A stretch of 9,312 bases of DNA from Oscillospiraceae bacterium (GCA_009779455.1 WREG01000066.1:1-9312); one strand, 5' to 3'. Counted from the first letter of the stretch, positions 1 through 6,838 are shown. Notes: generated from the letters alone by a model not told the origin. A program made the numbers and translations.

Positions 1-5
1 CGAGA

Positions 6-85
6 TAAAATTTCGCAGACCGCGAAAGACGACGAAGCCTTACTGTCGTAAGGCAAGGAGGATGACAAAGGTCTGCGGGATTTTA
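6..85. repeat. Imperfect palindromic element overlapping the folD stop codon
   Basis: Outer arms 6-21 and 70-85 are inverted copies (14 of 16 bases identical; the two mismatches become G-U pairs in plus-strand RNA). Inside them is a second perfect hairpin with a 7-bp stem, GCCTTAC (37-43) and GTAAGGC (48-54), around a TGTC loop. The folD stop codon TAA (85-83) lies in the right arm, so the element forms the end of that gene. No T-tract follows on either strand, so it does not look like a plain intrinsic terminator. The size and nested symmetry suggest a small dispersed palindromic repeat or MITE; that is inference, since only one copy is present here and the left boundary may lie outside the window. 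Confidence 0.55.
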
Positions 86-943
86 GCCGCATAGACGCGA
101 AACGGGGTTTTTAGAGGTTGCCTGAACAGTATTTTTCAGCAAAACCGAAGTCGTGACCGCCCCTACGCCTCCCGGCACGGGGGATATGGCTTCGACGATA
201 TTTTTTACCGCTTCATAGTCAACGTCGCCGCAAAGTTTGTCCCCGACCATGTTTATGCCTACGTCTATAACGGTCTTCCCCGGGCGGACGCAATCCGCGC
301 CCAGCATATTCGCTTTCCCCGCGCAGGCGGCAATAATGTCGGCGTTTCTGCACTCCTCGGCCAAATCAAGGGTTTTTGTGTGACAAAGCGTCACGGTGGC
401 GTTGGCGGACGCGAGCATCATGGCAAGCGGCTTGCCGACAACCATGCTCCTGCCGACTACCGTCGCTTTTTTCCCTGTCAGGCCGATATTATAAAAATTC
501 AAAATTTCCATTACCGCCTTCGGGGTGCAGGGCGGGTATCCATTGCCATTGCCCTCAAAAACCGCCGCCGTATTCTCGGCGGTCATGCAGTCGATATCTT
601 TTGCGGGCAAAATAAGGTTTTTTATACGCGCTTCTGAAATATATTTCGGTAAAGGCCGGAATATCAAAATGCCGTGAATCTTGTCATCACTATTTAAATT
701 TATTATAATTTCTTCCAACCCGTCCTGCCCGATATCTTCCGGCAGGGCGAAAATTTCCGTTTTTGCCCCTGCGGACGAAAAACGCTTGACTATGCCGCGC
801 TCATATGATAAATCATCTTCACGTTCGCCTACCCGGACAACGGCAAGCTTTGGCGTTATCCCTTTTGCGGCCAGCGCCCCTATCTCTTTTTTGCACGCCT
901 CCGTTATCGCGTTCGCGACAGGCGCCCCTTTTAATTCCATCAT
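83..943 (-). CDS. folD: FolD, methylene-tetrahydrofolate dehydrogenase (cyclohydrolase residues altered)
   Basis: Cytosolic one-carbon enzyme that interconverts 5,10-methylene-THF and methenyl-THF with NAD(P), and in most members also hydrolyses methenyl-THF to 10-formyl-THF. The start at 943 gives 286 residues, normal for FolD. It overlaps the fchA stop as ATGA and has AAAGGAAAG just upstream; a second ATG follows at once. Visible motifs are the folate-site tyrosine (Tyr47), PLPK (97-100), KDID (115-118), the Rossmann loop VVGRSMVVGKP (162-172) and PVPGGVGAVTTS (255-266). Odd point: where human MTHFD1 has catalytic Lys56 and Gln100, this protein has Ile51 and Phe95; the third residue, Asp125, is kept as Asp118. 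The dehydrogenase part looks intact, so the cyclohydrolase step may fall to the adjacent FchA. The last residues and stop run into a palindromic repeat. Family assignment is firm; the loss of one activity is inferred. Confidence 0.95.
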   Translation of the reverse strand: MMELKGAPVANAITEACKKEIGALAAKGITPKLAVVRVGEREDDLSYERGIVKRFSSAGAKTEIFALPEDIGQDGLEEIIINLNSDDKIHGILIFRPLPKYISEARIKNLILPAKDIDCMTAENTAAVFEGNGNGYPPCTPKAVMEILNFYNIGLTGKKATVVGRSMVVGKPLAMMLASANATVTLCHTKTLDLAEECRNADIIAACAGKANMLGADCVRPGKTVIDVGINMVGDKLCGDVDYEAVKNIVEAISPVPGGVGAVTTSVLLKNTVQATSKNPVSRLCG

Positions 944-1536
944 TTTAAGCTTTCCTTTACTTGAATATATATTTTTTCGCAAGCCGGGACGGCCTTGTTT
1001 AAAATCGTCTCGGCTTTTTTATTTGCCTTCTCAGCGAGATCGCGGTTTTTCATAAGCTTCGTGTTGATATATACATTCAGCGCGGCGCTTTCGGCAGCGG
1101 AGCGAAACGCGGAAGCGGCGACGCCCACGTCGCTGACCGCCAGTTTTGTCCCTTTTTCCGATAAAATACTTAAAATATCCGTTATGCTTTCGATTTCCTC
1201 CATTATTTCAAGAGGGACGGCGCAAGCGGCCGCGAGGGCGGCTTCCAATATCTCATCCCTGCCGGGGTCGTCTTTAGGAATACCGTAGGCTTTTGAGAGC
1301 GGCCCGAAAACCTCCGCGTCTTTTTCCGCCAGCGCAAGCAGGTTTTGCAGAGAGGACGCCGTCCTTTCAAGAACAACGTCGATATCGGCCTGATAAGCCT
1401 CATATTTCTTTTTCCCGCTCGTCAGATTGGCGACCATGGAGCATAAAGCCGCGCCTATGCTCCCGATTACCGCGCCCGCCCCGCCCCCGCCCGGGACGGG
1501 GGCAGACGACGCCAGCTGTTTTATGAATTCGTCCAT
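940..1536 (-). CDS. fchA: FchA, cyclodeaminase/methenyl-THF cyclohydrolase family protein
   Basis: A 198-residue cytosolic protein of the FTCD_C family (formimidoyl-THF cyclodeaminase; some bacterial members are methenyl-THF cyclohydrolases). Seen in the sequence: the N-terminal PVPGGGGAGA glycine loop (13-22), a mainly helical body, EKDAEVF (71-77) followed by YGIPKDD (84-90), and SDVGVAASAF (135-144), all typical of the family. The chosen start at 1536 begins MDEFIKQ, as in relatives, with AGGGAG about 12 bases upstream; a longer frame to 1617 would translate an upstream repeat and is rejected. The gene overlaps folD by four bases (ATGA), indicating translational coupling. There is no formiminotransferase domain and no histidine-degradation gene nearby. 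With the altered FolD next door, a cyclohydrolase role producing 10-formyl-THF is the better guess, though cyclodeaminase activity is not excluded. Confidence 0.88.
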   Translation of the reverse strand: MDEFIKQLASSAPVPGGGGAGAVIGSIGAALCSMVANLTSGKKKYEAYQADIDVVLERTASSLQNLLALAEKDAEVFGPLSKAYGIPKDDPGRDEILEAALAAACAVPLEIMEEIESITDILSILSEKGTKLAVSDVGVAASAFRSAAESAALNVYINTKLMKNRDLAEKANKKAETILNKAVPACEKIYIQVKESLK

Positions 1537-1560
1537 TTTGTTTTTGCTCTCCCTTTTTTG

Positions 1561-1772
1561 TAATGCAGAAATAAGAATGCAGAATGCAGAAATAATGTCG
1601 CATTTAAATTTTTTCAAAATTTAAAATTTGTGTTCGCGATATTTAAAATATTCAAACTTATAATTTTTTATTTTAAGAAATTCCTTAAATATAGTCGGAC
1701 GGTAAAGGCTGGAAAAGGTCATTCTAACTACCCGACATCATTTCTGCATTCTGCATTCTTAATTCTGCATTA
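1561..1772. mobile_element. MITE-like element with ~36-bp inverted repeats built of 7-base units
   Basis: Arms 1562-1597 and 1736-1771 are inverted copies (34 of 36 bases identical), around ~138 bp of mostly AT-rich sequence without an ORF. Both ends read TAATGCAG from outside, compatible with a TA target site. Each arm is itself a tandem of heptamers: TGCAGAA, ATAAGAA (TTAAGAA in the other arm), TGCAGAA, TGCAGAA. The right arm enters nadE and encodes its last residues and stop codon, suggesting insertion at the end of that gene. A short GTCGG/CCGAC inverted pair (1694-1698, 1732-1736) lies inside. No transposase is present. The alternative is two independently arisen heptamer arrays in opposite orientation. 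Confidence 0.6.
1688..1715 (-). promoter_or_regulatory. Possible sigma-A promoter for fchA-folD
   Basis: On the minus strand TTTCCA (1715-1710) and TATATT (1693-1688) are 16 bases apart, about 150 bases before the fchA start and inside the inverted-repeat element. The -35 match is only moderate (4 of 6) in AT-rich DNA, so this is tentative. Transcription from the nadE promoter through the element is the alternative. Confidence 0.25.
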
Positions 1773-2493
1773 AATAAGTTTTCGGCATCTCCCGTTTGTG
1801 CCCGCTTGACTTATGGAACCGTTCTATTATGGCTTTGTCATGTCCGTTCACCGTTCCGGTGAGCAAAAACTCGTCTATGCTCCGATAGGTTACGCCCATT
1901 TCCGCCTCGTCTGTCTGGCCCTCGAACAGCCCTGCCGACGGGGCTTTTTCTATTATTGACGCAGGGGCGTTAAGATAGCGCAGGAATTCGTAAACCTCGG
2001 TTACCGTAAGGTCGGCAATCGGGTTGAAATCGCAGGCGCCGTCGCCCCATTTCGTAAAATAGCCCATATGCCGTTCGCTCCTGTTGCCGGTCCCCGCAAC
2101 AAGCCTGTTTTCGCTCGCGGCGACGGCGTACAGGGCGGCCATGCGGAGCCTGGGGGCGATATTCATAAGCGCGGTATCGTTCAATTCTGTTACGCCGCCG
2201 ACTTCCCGCGCAAGCGCGGTTTTTACCCCCGTCAAATCAACGGTTCTCGTTTCTATATTAAACTGTTCGGCCAGCGTTATGGCGTCATCTTTGTCCGCGC
2301 CGTAATTCCGCGCCGACCCGCAGGGCATTATAAGCCCGACGGTGTTGCCGCAGGCCATTTTGCAGAGAATCCCCGCAAGGGCGCAGTCCTTGCCGCCGCT
2401 GTTGCCGAACACGACGCCCGCCGCGCCCGCCGACTTTATAACGCCGCGGATAAATTCAATTCTTTTTTTTGTTTCAATCGCGTAATCCCTCAT
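1759..2493 (-). CDS. nadE: NadE, ammonia-dependent NAD+ synthetase
   Basis: Catalyses the last step of NAD synthesis: deamido-NAD plus ATP and ammonia gives NAD, AMP and pyrophosphate. The 244 residues are the single synthetase domain; no N-terminal glutaminase (nitrilase) domain is present, hence ammonia-dependent. Visible motifs are the ATP-pyrophosphatase loop SGGKDC (32-37; Lys and Cys instead of the more common Ile and Ser), GTGNRSE (134-140), KWGDGACDFNPIADL (148-162) and PSAGLFEGQTDE (185-196). The only suitable start is ATG at 2493, but no Shine-Dalgarno site precedes it, and a consensus promoter sits so close that the mRNA would be nearly leaderless. The final residues (LMQN) and stop are encoded by the arm of a repeat element; catalytic parts are unaffected. 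It may be co-transcribed with fchA-folD. Confidence 0.95.
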   Translation of the reverse strand: MRDYAIETKKRIEFIRGVIKSAGAAGVVFGNSGGKDCALAGILCKMACGNTVGLIMPCGSARNYGADKDDAITLAEQFNIETRTVDLTGVKTALAREVGGVTELNDTALMNIAPRLRMAALYAVAASENRLVAGTGNRSERHMGYFTKWGDGACDFNPIADLTVTEVYEFLRYLNAPASIIEKAPSAGLFEGQTDEAEMGVTYRSIDEFLLTGTVNGHDKAIIERFHKSSGHKREMPKTYLMQN

Positions 2494-2503
2494 AATAATT
2501 TAT

Positions 2504-2533
2504 ACTATAACAATACGGCAACCCTTTTGTCAA
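2504..2533 (-). promoter_or_regulatory. Sigma-A promoter of nadE, very short leader
   Basis: TTGACA (2533-2528, perfect -35) and TATAGT (2509-2504, 5 of 6 for -10) are separated by 18 bases. The -10 box ends only 10 bases before the ATG (2493), so the expected transcription start near 2496 leaves about 3 untranslated bases. Confidence 0.75.
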
Positions 2534-2593
2534 TAAACAAACCGTAAAATAAAATTTTTTAATAAAACTCTTTTCTTTTTCAAATAAATATAT

Positions 2594-2622
2594 TATAATG
2601 GTATAAATTAATTGTTTTGGAG
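2594..2622 (+). promoter_or_regulatory. Probable -10 box and ribosome binding site of the isomerase gene
   Basis: TATAAT at 2594-2599 is a perfect -10 box; the region 17 bases upstream is T-rich with no clear -35. GGAG at 2619-2622 lies seven bases before ATG 2630 and selects that start over an in-frame TTG at 2612. The nadE promoter diverges from the same intergenic region. Confidence 0.5.
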
Positions 2623-2629
2623 TGGTATT

Positions 2630-3397
2630 ATGACCAAAATGAAAGCCGGCGTGCAGCTTTATACCCTGCGCGAACACATTAAAACATATGAGGATACGGA
2701 CAGGACTTTCGCGTTTTTGAACGATATGGGCGCGAATGTGATACAGATTTCGGGTATCGGGCCCATCCCTCCCGAAAAAGTTGCCGAGCTCGTTAAAAAA
2801 TATAATATGGACGTTTGCGTCACTCATACGGCTTTTGACCGTATTGCCGATGACACGGAAGCGGTGATGAAAGAACACGAAATGATCGGCTGCGACTGCA
2901 TAGGCGTTGGCAGTATGCCCGACAAATACCGTTCTTCCGTCGAAGGCGTCCGGGAATTTATTAAAATTACGGGGAAAGCGGGCGAAAAGCTCGCCGGGCG
3001 CGGTTTTAAATTTGCTTATCACAACCATAACTTTGAATTCATCCCTCTGACCGGCAATACAAATGTTATGGACATCCTGCTTGAAGAAACGCCCCCGGAA
3101 TGGTTCTGGTTCACGCCTGACATCGCCTGGATGCAAATAGCGGGATATGAACCCGCCGAATATATCAAAAAAATGAAAAACCGCGTCAAAGTCCTGCATT
3201 TCAAGGATTATACGGACGAAGATTTTTCGTTTACGGAGCTGGGGCGCGGCATTGTGGACTTGAAGGCCTGTTATGACGCGGCCGCAGGGATGGGCGTCCC
3301 GTACGGCGTTTATGAGCAGGACTCCGGATTCGCGGAAAACCCGCTCAAATCCACGGGGGAAAGCTTTGAATTCCTCAGCGGCTTGCTTAAAGGATAG
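2630..3397 (+). CDS. Sugar phosphate isomerase/epimerase-like TIM-barrel protein
   Basis: A 255-residue cytosolic protein of the xylose isomerase-like/AP-endonuclease-2 TIM-barrel superfamily (IolE/YcjR type). No signal peptide is seen. Family signatures include the opening GVQLYTLRE (7-15), YHNHNFEF (130-137), TPDIAW (162-167), LHFKD (189-193), ELGRG (203-207) and YEQD (228-231). By analogy with relatives, Asp164, His190 and Glu229, with a residue in the HNHNFE stretch, should hold the catalytic divalent metal. Such enzymes isomerise or epimerise sugars, inositol intermediates or keto-sugars; the substrate cannot be read from sequence. It appears to be transcribed alone: nadE diverges upstream, and the next gene has its own promoter. 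ATG 2630 is chosen because it has a properly spaced GGAG. Confidence 0.85.
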   Translation: MTKMKAGVQLYTLREHIKTYEDTDRTFAFLNDMGANVIQISGIGPIPPEKVAELVKKYNMDVCVTHTAFDRIADDTEAVMKEHEMIGCDCIGVGSMPDKYRSSVEGVREFIKITGKAGEKLAGRGFKFAYHNHNFEFIPLTGNTNVMDILLEETPPEWFWFTPDIAWMQIAGYEPAEYIKKMKNRVKVLHFKDYTDEDFSFTELGRGIVDLKACYDAAAGMGVPYGVYEQDSGFAENPLKSTGESFEFLSGLLKG

Positions 3398-3408
3398 CTG
3401 AAATTTCA

Positions 3409-3429
3409 CTGAAAAACCCGTGTTTTCAG
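3409..3429 (+). terminator. Weak hairpin after the isomerase gene
   Basis: CTGAAAA (3409-3415) pairs with TTTTCAG (3423-3429) just after the stop codon at 3397. GCTGAAA at 3397-3403 can compete for the same right arm. No run of T follows, so intrinsic termination would be inefficient. Confidence 0.35.
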
Positions 3430-3479
3430 CTTAAATATAGCCTGTTTATAAATTCTTCAGATATTTTTATAAAAAATAG

Positions 3480-3508
3480 TTGAAATATATAAACGTTTGT
3501 AGTATAAT
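3480..3508 (+). promoter_or_regulatory. Sigma-A promoter of the dockerin-bearing gene
   Basis: TTGAAA (3480-3485) and a perfect TATAAT (3503-3508) are 17 bases apart. A strong Shine-Dalgarno AAGGAGG (3536-3542) follows, 10 bases before ATG 3553. Expected leader is about 38 bases. Confidence 0.8.
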
Positions 3509-3552
3509 ACAAATGTATATATCTATTTAAACGCTAAGGAGGATATCATATC

Positions 3553-5445
3553 ATGAAAAAAGCGAAAGTTGCTAGAGTGATTTGCGTTATTTTAAGCGCC
3601 GCGTTAATACTGCCTGTTTTCGCGTTCGGCTCGTCAGCGGCTTCCACCATCACGAAATCGAACGGGGCCTGCCCTGTCATCGTGGTCAACGACGCCGCAA
3701 ACGCCCCTCTGTTTGCCGCTCCCCTTTCCGCAAGAGAAGTGCAGGTGTTCCCGCCGTCCAAATCGGAGCAGTCAAACTTTATGTTGGGCGGGCTTATAAC
3801 TTGCTATACGCTCATCAGCGAGCAAAAATGGCGGGAGGTCACGGAAACGCTGTTTGGCTACGGCGGCATTGTCAGGAACTGGGTCGAGCCTATCTACTGC
3901 AACACGGACGGAACCTCGAAAACCCTGAACGCTGTCGGCCCCCGGCAGTTTGACAAGTCCCTTGATTATTACATAAGGAATAAAAACCTTATCGAAAGCT
4001 CCATAGGCGACGTAGCGATGATGGTCGGCGAAGAAATAGGCTATAATATGACTTATATTTACGCCTACGACTGGCGGCTTGACCCCATTAAAAACGCGGC
4101 GGGCCTCAACGATTTTATCCAAAAGGTGAAAGCCGAGACCGGATATAAGAAGGTAGGCCTTGTTTCAGAAGGGACCGGCGGCATAGTCACCTCTGCCTAC
4201 CTCGCCAAATACGGCTCGAAAAACAATTACGCCGACTTAGACCGCTATGTCACGATAAATTCGGCGGCGCAGGGTTCAAGATTTATCGGAGACGTTTACA
4301 TGGGGCGGCTGGATCTCGATCCCAACGGTTTCATCCGCTACCTCAACGATTTCTCCGACAACGCGGCTTTAGCCTTAGGGTCATGGATATCTTTGTATGT
4401 TTTGAACAAAGAATGGCTGATATCCGAAATGGCGGCGAATATAGATTTTTATCTTGGCGCTTCGGGAGAAAAATTGCTTATATACAACAATTTCGCCCGT
4501 GATTTCCTTAAAAACATTCCCGGCCTTTGGGCGATGGTTCCCTATCAGTGGTTTGAGGGCGCCATGCAGTGGATGTACCCGAAAGAGTTTGACCCTATAA
4601 ACAAGAACCTCAGCAAGGCCTTATATGAATACCACGAAATACAGGGCAACTCCCATAAATACCTGAAAGCGGCCGACGCGGCGGGCGTCAAATGCGCCGT
4701 AGTTTCAGGCTATAACATGCAATCCCCCCCGATAGTCGAATCCTCCGCAAAATGGGGCGAAGGCGCCTGGCAGTCTGACGGGCTGGTAGACACGGACCTT
4801 TCAAGCTTCGGCTGCAAAGTAGCTTTCCTTAACAATGACTGGGTCACGCTGGGCAAGACTATGAAAGGCCAGGAAATAGACGACGGGCATACCCACACGA
4901 ACGAGCTGTTTACGGAAACCGGGCGCGCCACAATCGACGCTTCCAGCTGCGCTTTGCCTGAAAGCACCTGGTTTATAAGAGGGATGAAGCGCAACAACTT
5001 CGACTGCAGGAGCGACGAGGATTATTATTTCCTCAGATACCTTGTATTCTCGGCAGAAAAGCCCACGGTTTGGGATTGCGCGTGGTATCCCCAATTCATG
5101 ACCTACGACAGGTTTAATATCCCCAAGAACTTTAGCCAGTACAAGTCTTTGGACGCGCTGAAAAGCGCCATCGGCGACGAGCTTACCTTCAATTCAAAAA
5201 CACAGGGGCTTCTTTGGGGCATTAACCGGACCGATATTAAAAAGTTTTATATTGTAGGCGATGTAGACCTTGACGGCGAAGTGTCCGCCGCCGACGCGAG
5301 GCTTGTGCTGCGGCATTCGGCAGACCTTGTGACCCTGACGCGGATATCGGCAATAAACGCCGACGCGGACTTTGACGGCGAAATCACCGCCGCCGACGCG
5401 AGGCTGATTTTAAGGCATATCGCAGGGCTGGTCGATAAACTGTAA
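3553..5445 (+). CDS. Secreted LCAT-like alpha/beta-hydrolase-fold protein with C-terminal dockerin
   Basis: A 630-residue exported protein. Residues 1-30 form a signal peptide (MKKAK, hydrophobic 8-25, SSAAS cleavage region). The middle resembles lecithin:cholesterol acyltransferase-type lipases/acyltransferases: PVIVV (41-45), YDWR (172-175), a strand leading to VSEGTGG (204-210), and SDGLVDTDLSS (408-418), which may carry the acid residue. Residues ~568-628 are a type I-like dockerin with two calcium loops: Asp570/572/574 and Asp604/606/608, each followed by AADARL(V/I)LRH. Dockerins bind cohesins on scaffoldins or the cell surface; no cohesin is in this window. Odd points: the usual GHSMGG elbow reads SEGTGG, with Gly207 replacing the nucleophile Ser, and the usual PG after the first strand is Asn-Asp. 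It may be a non-catalytic binding protein. The fold and dockerin are clear; activity and substrate are unknown. The gene has its own promoter and terminator. Confidence 0.85.
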   Translation: MKKAKVARVICVILSAALILPVFAFGSSAASTITKSNGACPVIVVNDAANAPLFAAPLSAREVQVFPPSKSEQSNFMLGGLITCYTLISEQKWREVTETLFGYGGIVRNWVEPIYCNTDGTSKTLNAVGPRQFDKSLDYYIRNKNLIESSIGDVAMMVGEEIGYNMTYIYAYDWRLDPIKNAAGLNDFIQKVKAETGYKKVGLVSEGTGGIVTSAYLAKYGSKNNYADLDRYVTINSAAQGSRFIGDVYMGRLDLDPNGFIRYLNDFSDNAALALGSWISLYVLNKEWLISEMAANIDFYLGASGEKLLIYNNFARDFLKNIPGLWAMVPYQWFEGAMQWMYPKEFDPINKNLSKALYEYHEIQGNSHKYLKAADAAGVKCAVVSGYNMQSPPIVESSAKWGEGAWQSDGLVDTDLSSFGCKVAFLNNDWVTLGKTMKGQEIDDGHTHTNELFTETGRATIDASSCALPESTWFIRGMKRNNFDCRSDEDYYFLRYLVFSAEKPTVWDCAWYPQFMTYDRFNIPKNFSQYKSLDALKSAIGDELTFNSKTQGLLWGINRTDIKKFYIVGDVDLDGEVSAADARLVLRHSADLVTLTRISAINADADFDGEITAADARLILRHIAGLVDKL

Positions 5446-5474
5446 GCAAGTTGGAAGCACGGTATAATTTTAGC

Positions 5475-5503
5475 AAAAAAGGGGCTGTTACAGTCCCTTT
5501 TTT
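5475..5503 (+). terminator. Intrinsic terminator after the dockerin gene
   Basis: A 13-bp stem, 5475-5487 with 5491-5503, closes a TTA loop. It has a GC core (GGGGCTG/CAGTCCC, one G-T pair) flanked by six A and six T. It starts 30 bases after the stop codon at 5445 and separates this gene from icd. Confidence 0.88.
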
Positions 5504-5534
5504 AAATAATACTATAAAGAAAGGCTGATAATAT

Positions 5535-6740
5535 ATGGGGAAAATTAAAATGCTGAACCCTTTGGTTGAAATGGACGGGGACGAAATGACAAGGGTCATT
5601 TGGAAAATGATAAAGGATACCCTTCTCGCGCCGTATATAGATTTAAAAACCGAATATTACGATCTCGGGCTTGAACACAGGAACGAAACGGACGACAAAG
5701 TGACCTTTGACAGCGCGGAGGCGGCCAAAAAGTACGGCGTCGCGGTAAAATGCGCCACAATCACGCCGAATAAAGAAAGAATGTGCGAGTATAACTTAAA
5801 ACAGATGTGGAAATCGCCGAACATCACAATCCGCGCCGCTTTGGACGGCACGGTTTTCAGGACGCCTATTATCGTAAAAGGCATAGAGCCGTTTATACCC
5901 ACATGGAAAAAGCCCATCTGCATAGCCCGCCACGCTTACGGGGACATTTATAAAAACACGGAAATGACCGTCGGCGACGGCTGTAAAGCGGAGCTTTGCG
6001 TTACTGACAGGGAAGGGAACGAAACGAGGGGGCTTATCCACAGCTTTAGCGGCGGCGGCATCATCCAGGGCATCCATAACACGGACTCAAGCATAAGCAG
6101 CTTCGCCCGCTCCTGTTTCAATTACGCTTTAGGCACAAAACAGGACTTATGGTTCGCGGCGAAAGACACGATAAGCAAGACATACGACCATCATTTTAAA
6201 GATATATTCAGTGATATTTACGAAAAGGAATATAAAGAATCTTTCAAAGAAGCGGGGATCGAGTATTTTTATACGCTTATAGACGACGCCGTCGCCAGGG
6301 TCATACGCTCGGAGGGCGGGTACATTTGGGCTTGCAAAAATTACGACGGCGATGTTATGTCAGATATGGTCGCCACCGCTTTCGGCAGCCTGGGCCTTAT
6401 GGCCTCCGTGCTTGTCTCGCCTGATGGCGTTTATGAATACGAAGCGGCCCACGGCACGGTGCAGAGGCATTATTATAAGCATTTAAAAGGCGAAAAAACC
6501 TCCACAAACAGCATGGCGACGATATTCGCCTGGAGCGGCGCGCTCCGAAAACGCGGCGAGCTTGACAATATTCCCGAACTTTGCGGGTTTGCCGATAAAC
6601 TGGAGCGGGCTGCGATTAAAACAATTGAGGACGGCGTTATGACAGGCGACCTCACAGCGCTTTCCTCCCTTGAAAATAAAAAAACGGCTGACACGGAAAC
6701 ATTCCTTTTTGAAATAAACAACAGATTGAAACGGGAATAA
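5535..6740 (+). CDS. icd: NADP-dependent isocitrate dehydrogenase, eukaryote-like class
   Basis: Cytosolic enzyme that oxidatively decarboxylates isocitrate to 2-oxoglutarate with NADP and Mg/Mn, supplying the carbon skeleton for glutamate. The 401 residues are full length for the homodimeric type II class related to eukaryotic IDH1/2 rather than E. coli Icd. Substrate residues align with human IDH1 at identical numbers: Ser94, Asn96, Arg100, Arg109 and Arg132 (in RHAYGD). Metal-binding aspartates are Asp250, Asp273 and Asp277 (YDGDVMSD). GTVQRHY (307-313) gives Arg311-His312, the pair that reads the 2'-phosphate of NADP. The start MGKIKMLNPLVEMDGDEMTR matches relatives; AAAGG about 10 bases upstream is a modest ribosome site. 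No strong promoter is visible between the upstream terminator and the ATG (only TATAAA at 5513-5518), so its transcription start is unclear. It converges on spoIVB. Confidence 0.95.
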   Translation: MGKIKMLNPLVEMDGDEMTRVIWKMIKDTLLAPYIDLKTEYYDLGLEHRNETDDKVTFDSAEAAKKYGVAVKCATITPNKERMCEYNLKQMWKSPNITIRAALDGTVFRTPIIVKGIEPFIPTWKKPICIARHAYGDIYKNTEMTVGDGCKAELCVTDREGNETRGLIHSFSGGGIIQGIHNTDSSISSFARSCFNYALGTKQDLWFAAKDTISKTYDHHFKDIFSDIYEKEYKESFKEAGIEYFYTLIDDAVARVIRSEGGYIWACKNYDGDVMSDMVATAFGSLGLMASVLVSPDGVYEYEAAHGTVQRHYYKHLKGEKTSTNSMATIFAWSGALRKRGELDNIPELCGFADKLERAAIKTIEDGVMTGDLTALSSLENKKTADTETFLFEINNRLKRE

Positions 6741-6756
6741 TCAGGAGTGGAAATAC

Positions 6757-6790
6757 AAAAAAAAGAGCGCGGCCATATTTTCGCGCTCTT
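6757..6790 (-). terminator. Terminator between convergent icd and spoIVB
   Basis: A perfect 9-bp stem, AAGAGCGCG (6763-6771) with CGCGCTCTT (6782-6790), encloses a 10-base loop. On the minus strand it is followed by a run of eight T (6764-6757), making it a good terminator for spoIVB, 57 bases after its stop. On the plus strand only GTTAATTTT follows, so it may act more weakly for icd. Confidence 0.8.
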
Positions 6791-6803
6791 GTTAATTTTC
6801 GGC

Positions 6804-6838
6804 CCTAAATCCTATATCCTGCAACCTAAACCCTTATT
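6804..6838. repeat. Degenerate tandem heptamer tract, CCTNNNN x5
   Basis: Five successive 7-base units all begin with CCT: CCTAAAT, CCTATAT, CCTGCAA, CCTAAAC, CCTTATT. The tract lies between the spoIVB stop and its terminator. It resembles short tandem heptamer repeats found in some bacterial intergenic regions. No protein or stable RNA fold is evident. Confidence 0.5.

Noticed and set aside
944..982. N-terminal extension of FolD (MRKNIYSSKGKLK)
   Set aside because: It lies within fchA coding sequence; the ATG at 943 has a ribosome site and gives the usual FolD length.
1537..1617. N-terminal extension of FchA by 27 residues
   Set aside because: It would translate the heptamer repeat arm; the family starts at MDEF-like sequence and a ribosome site precedes 1536.
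1598..1735. Tetrahydrofolate riboswitch upstream of fchA-folD
   Set aside because: I looked for its conserved core and did not find it; the stretch is AT-rich with only a 5-bp inverted pair.
2474..3409. Long open frame (311 codons) on the minus strand across the isomerase gene
   Set aside because: It mirrors the codon pattern of the plus-strand gene, has no family motifs, and the sense frame has clear TIM-barrel signatures and a ribosome site.
5463..5468. TATAAT as an icd promoter
   Set aside because: No -35 at the right distance, and a strong terminator lies between it and icd.
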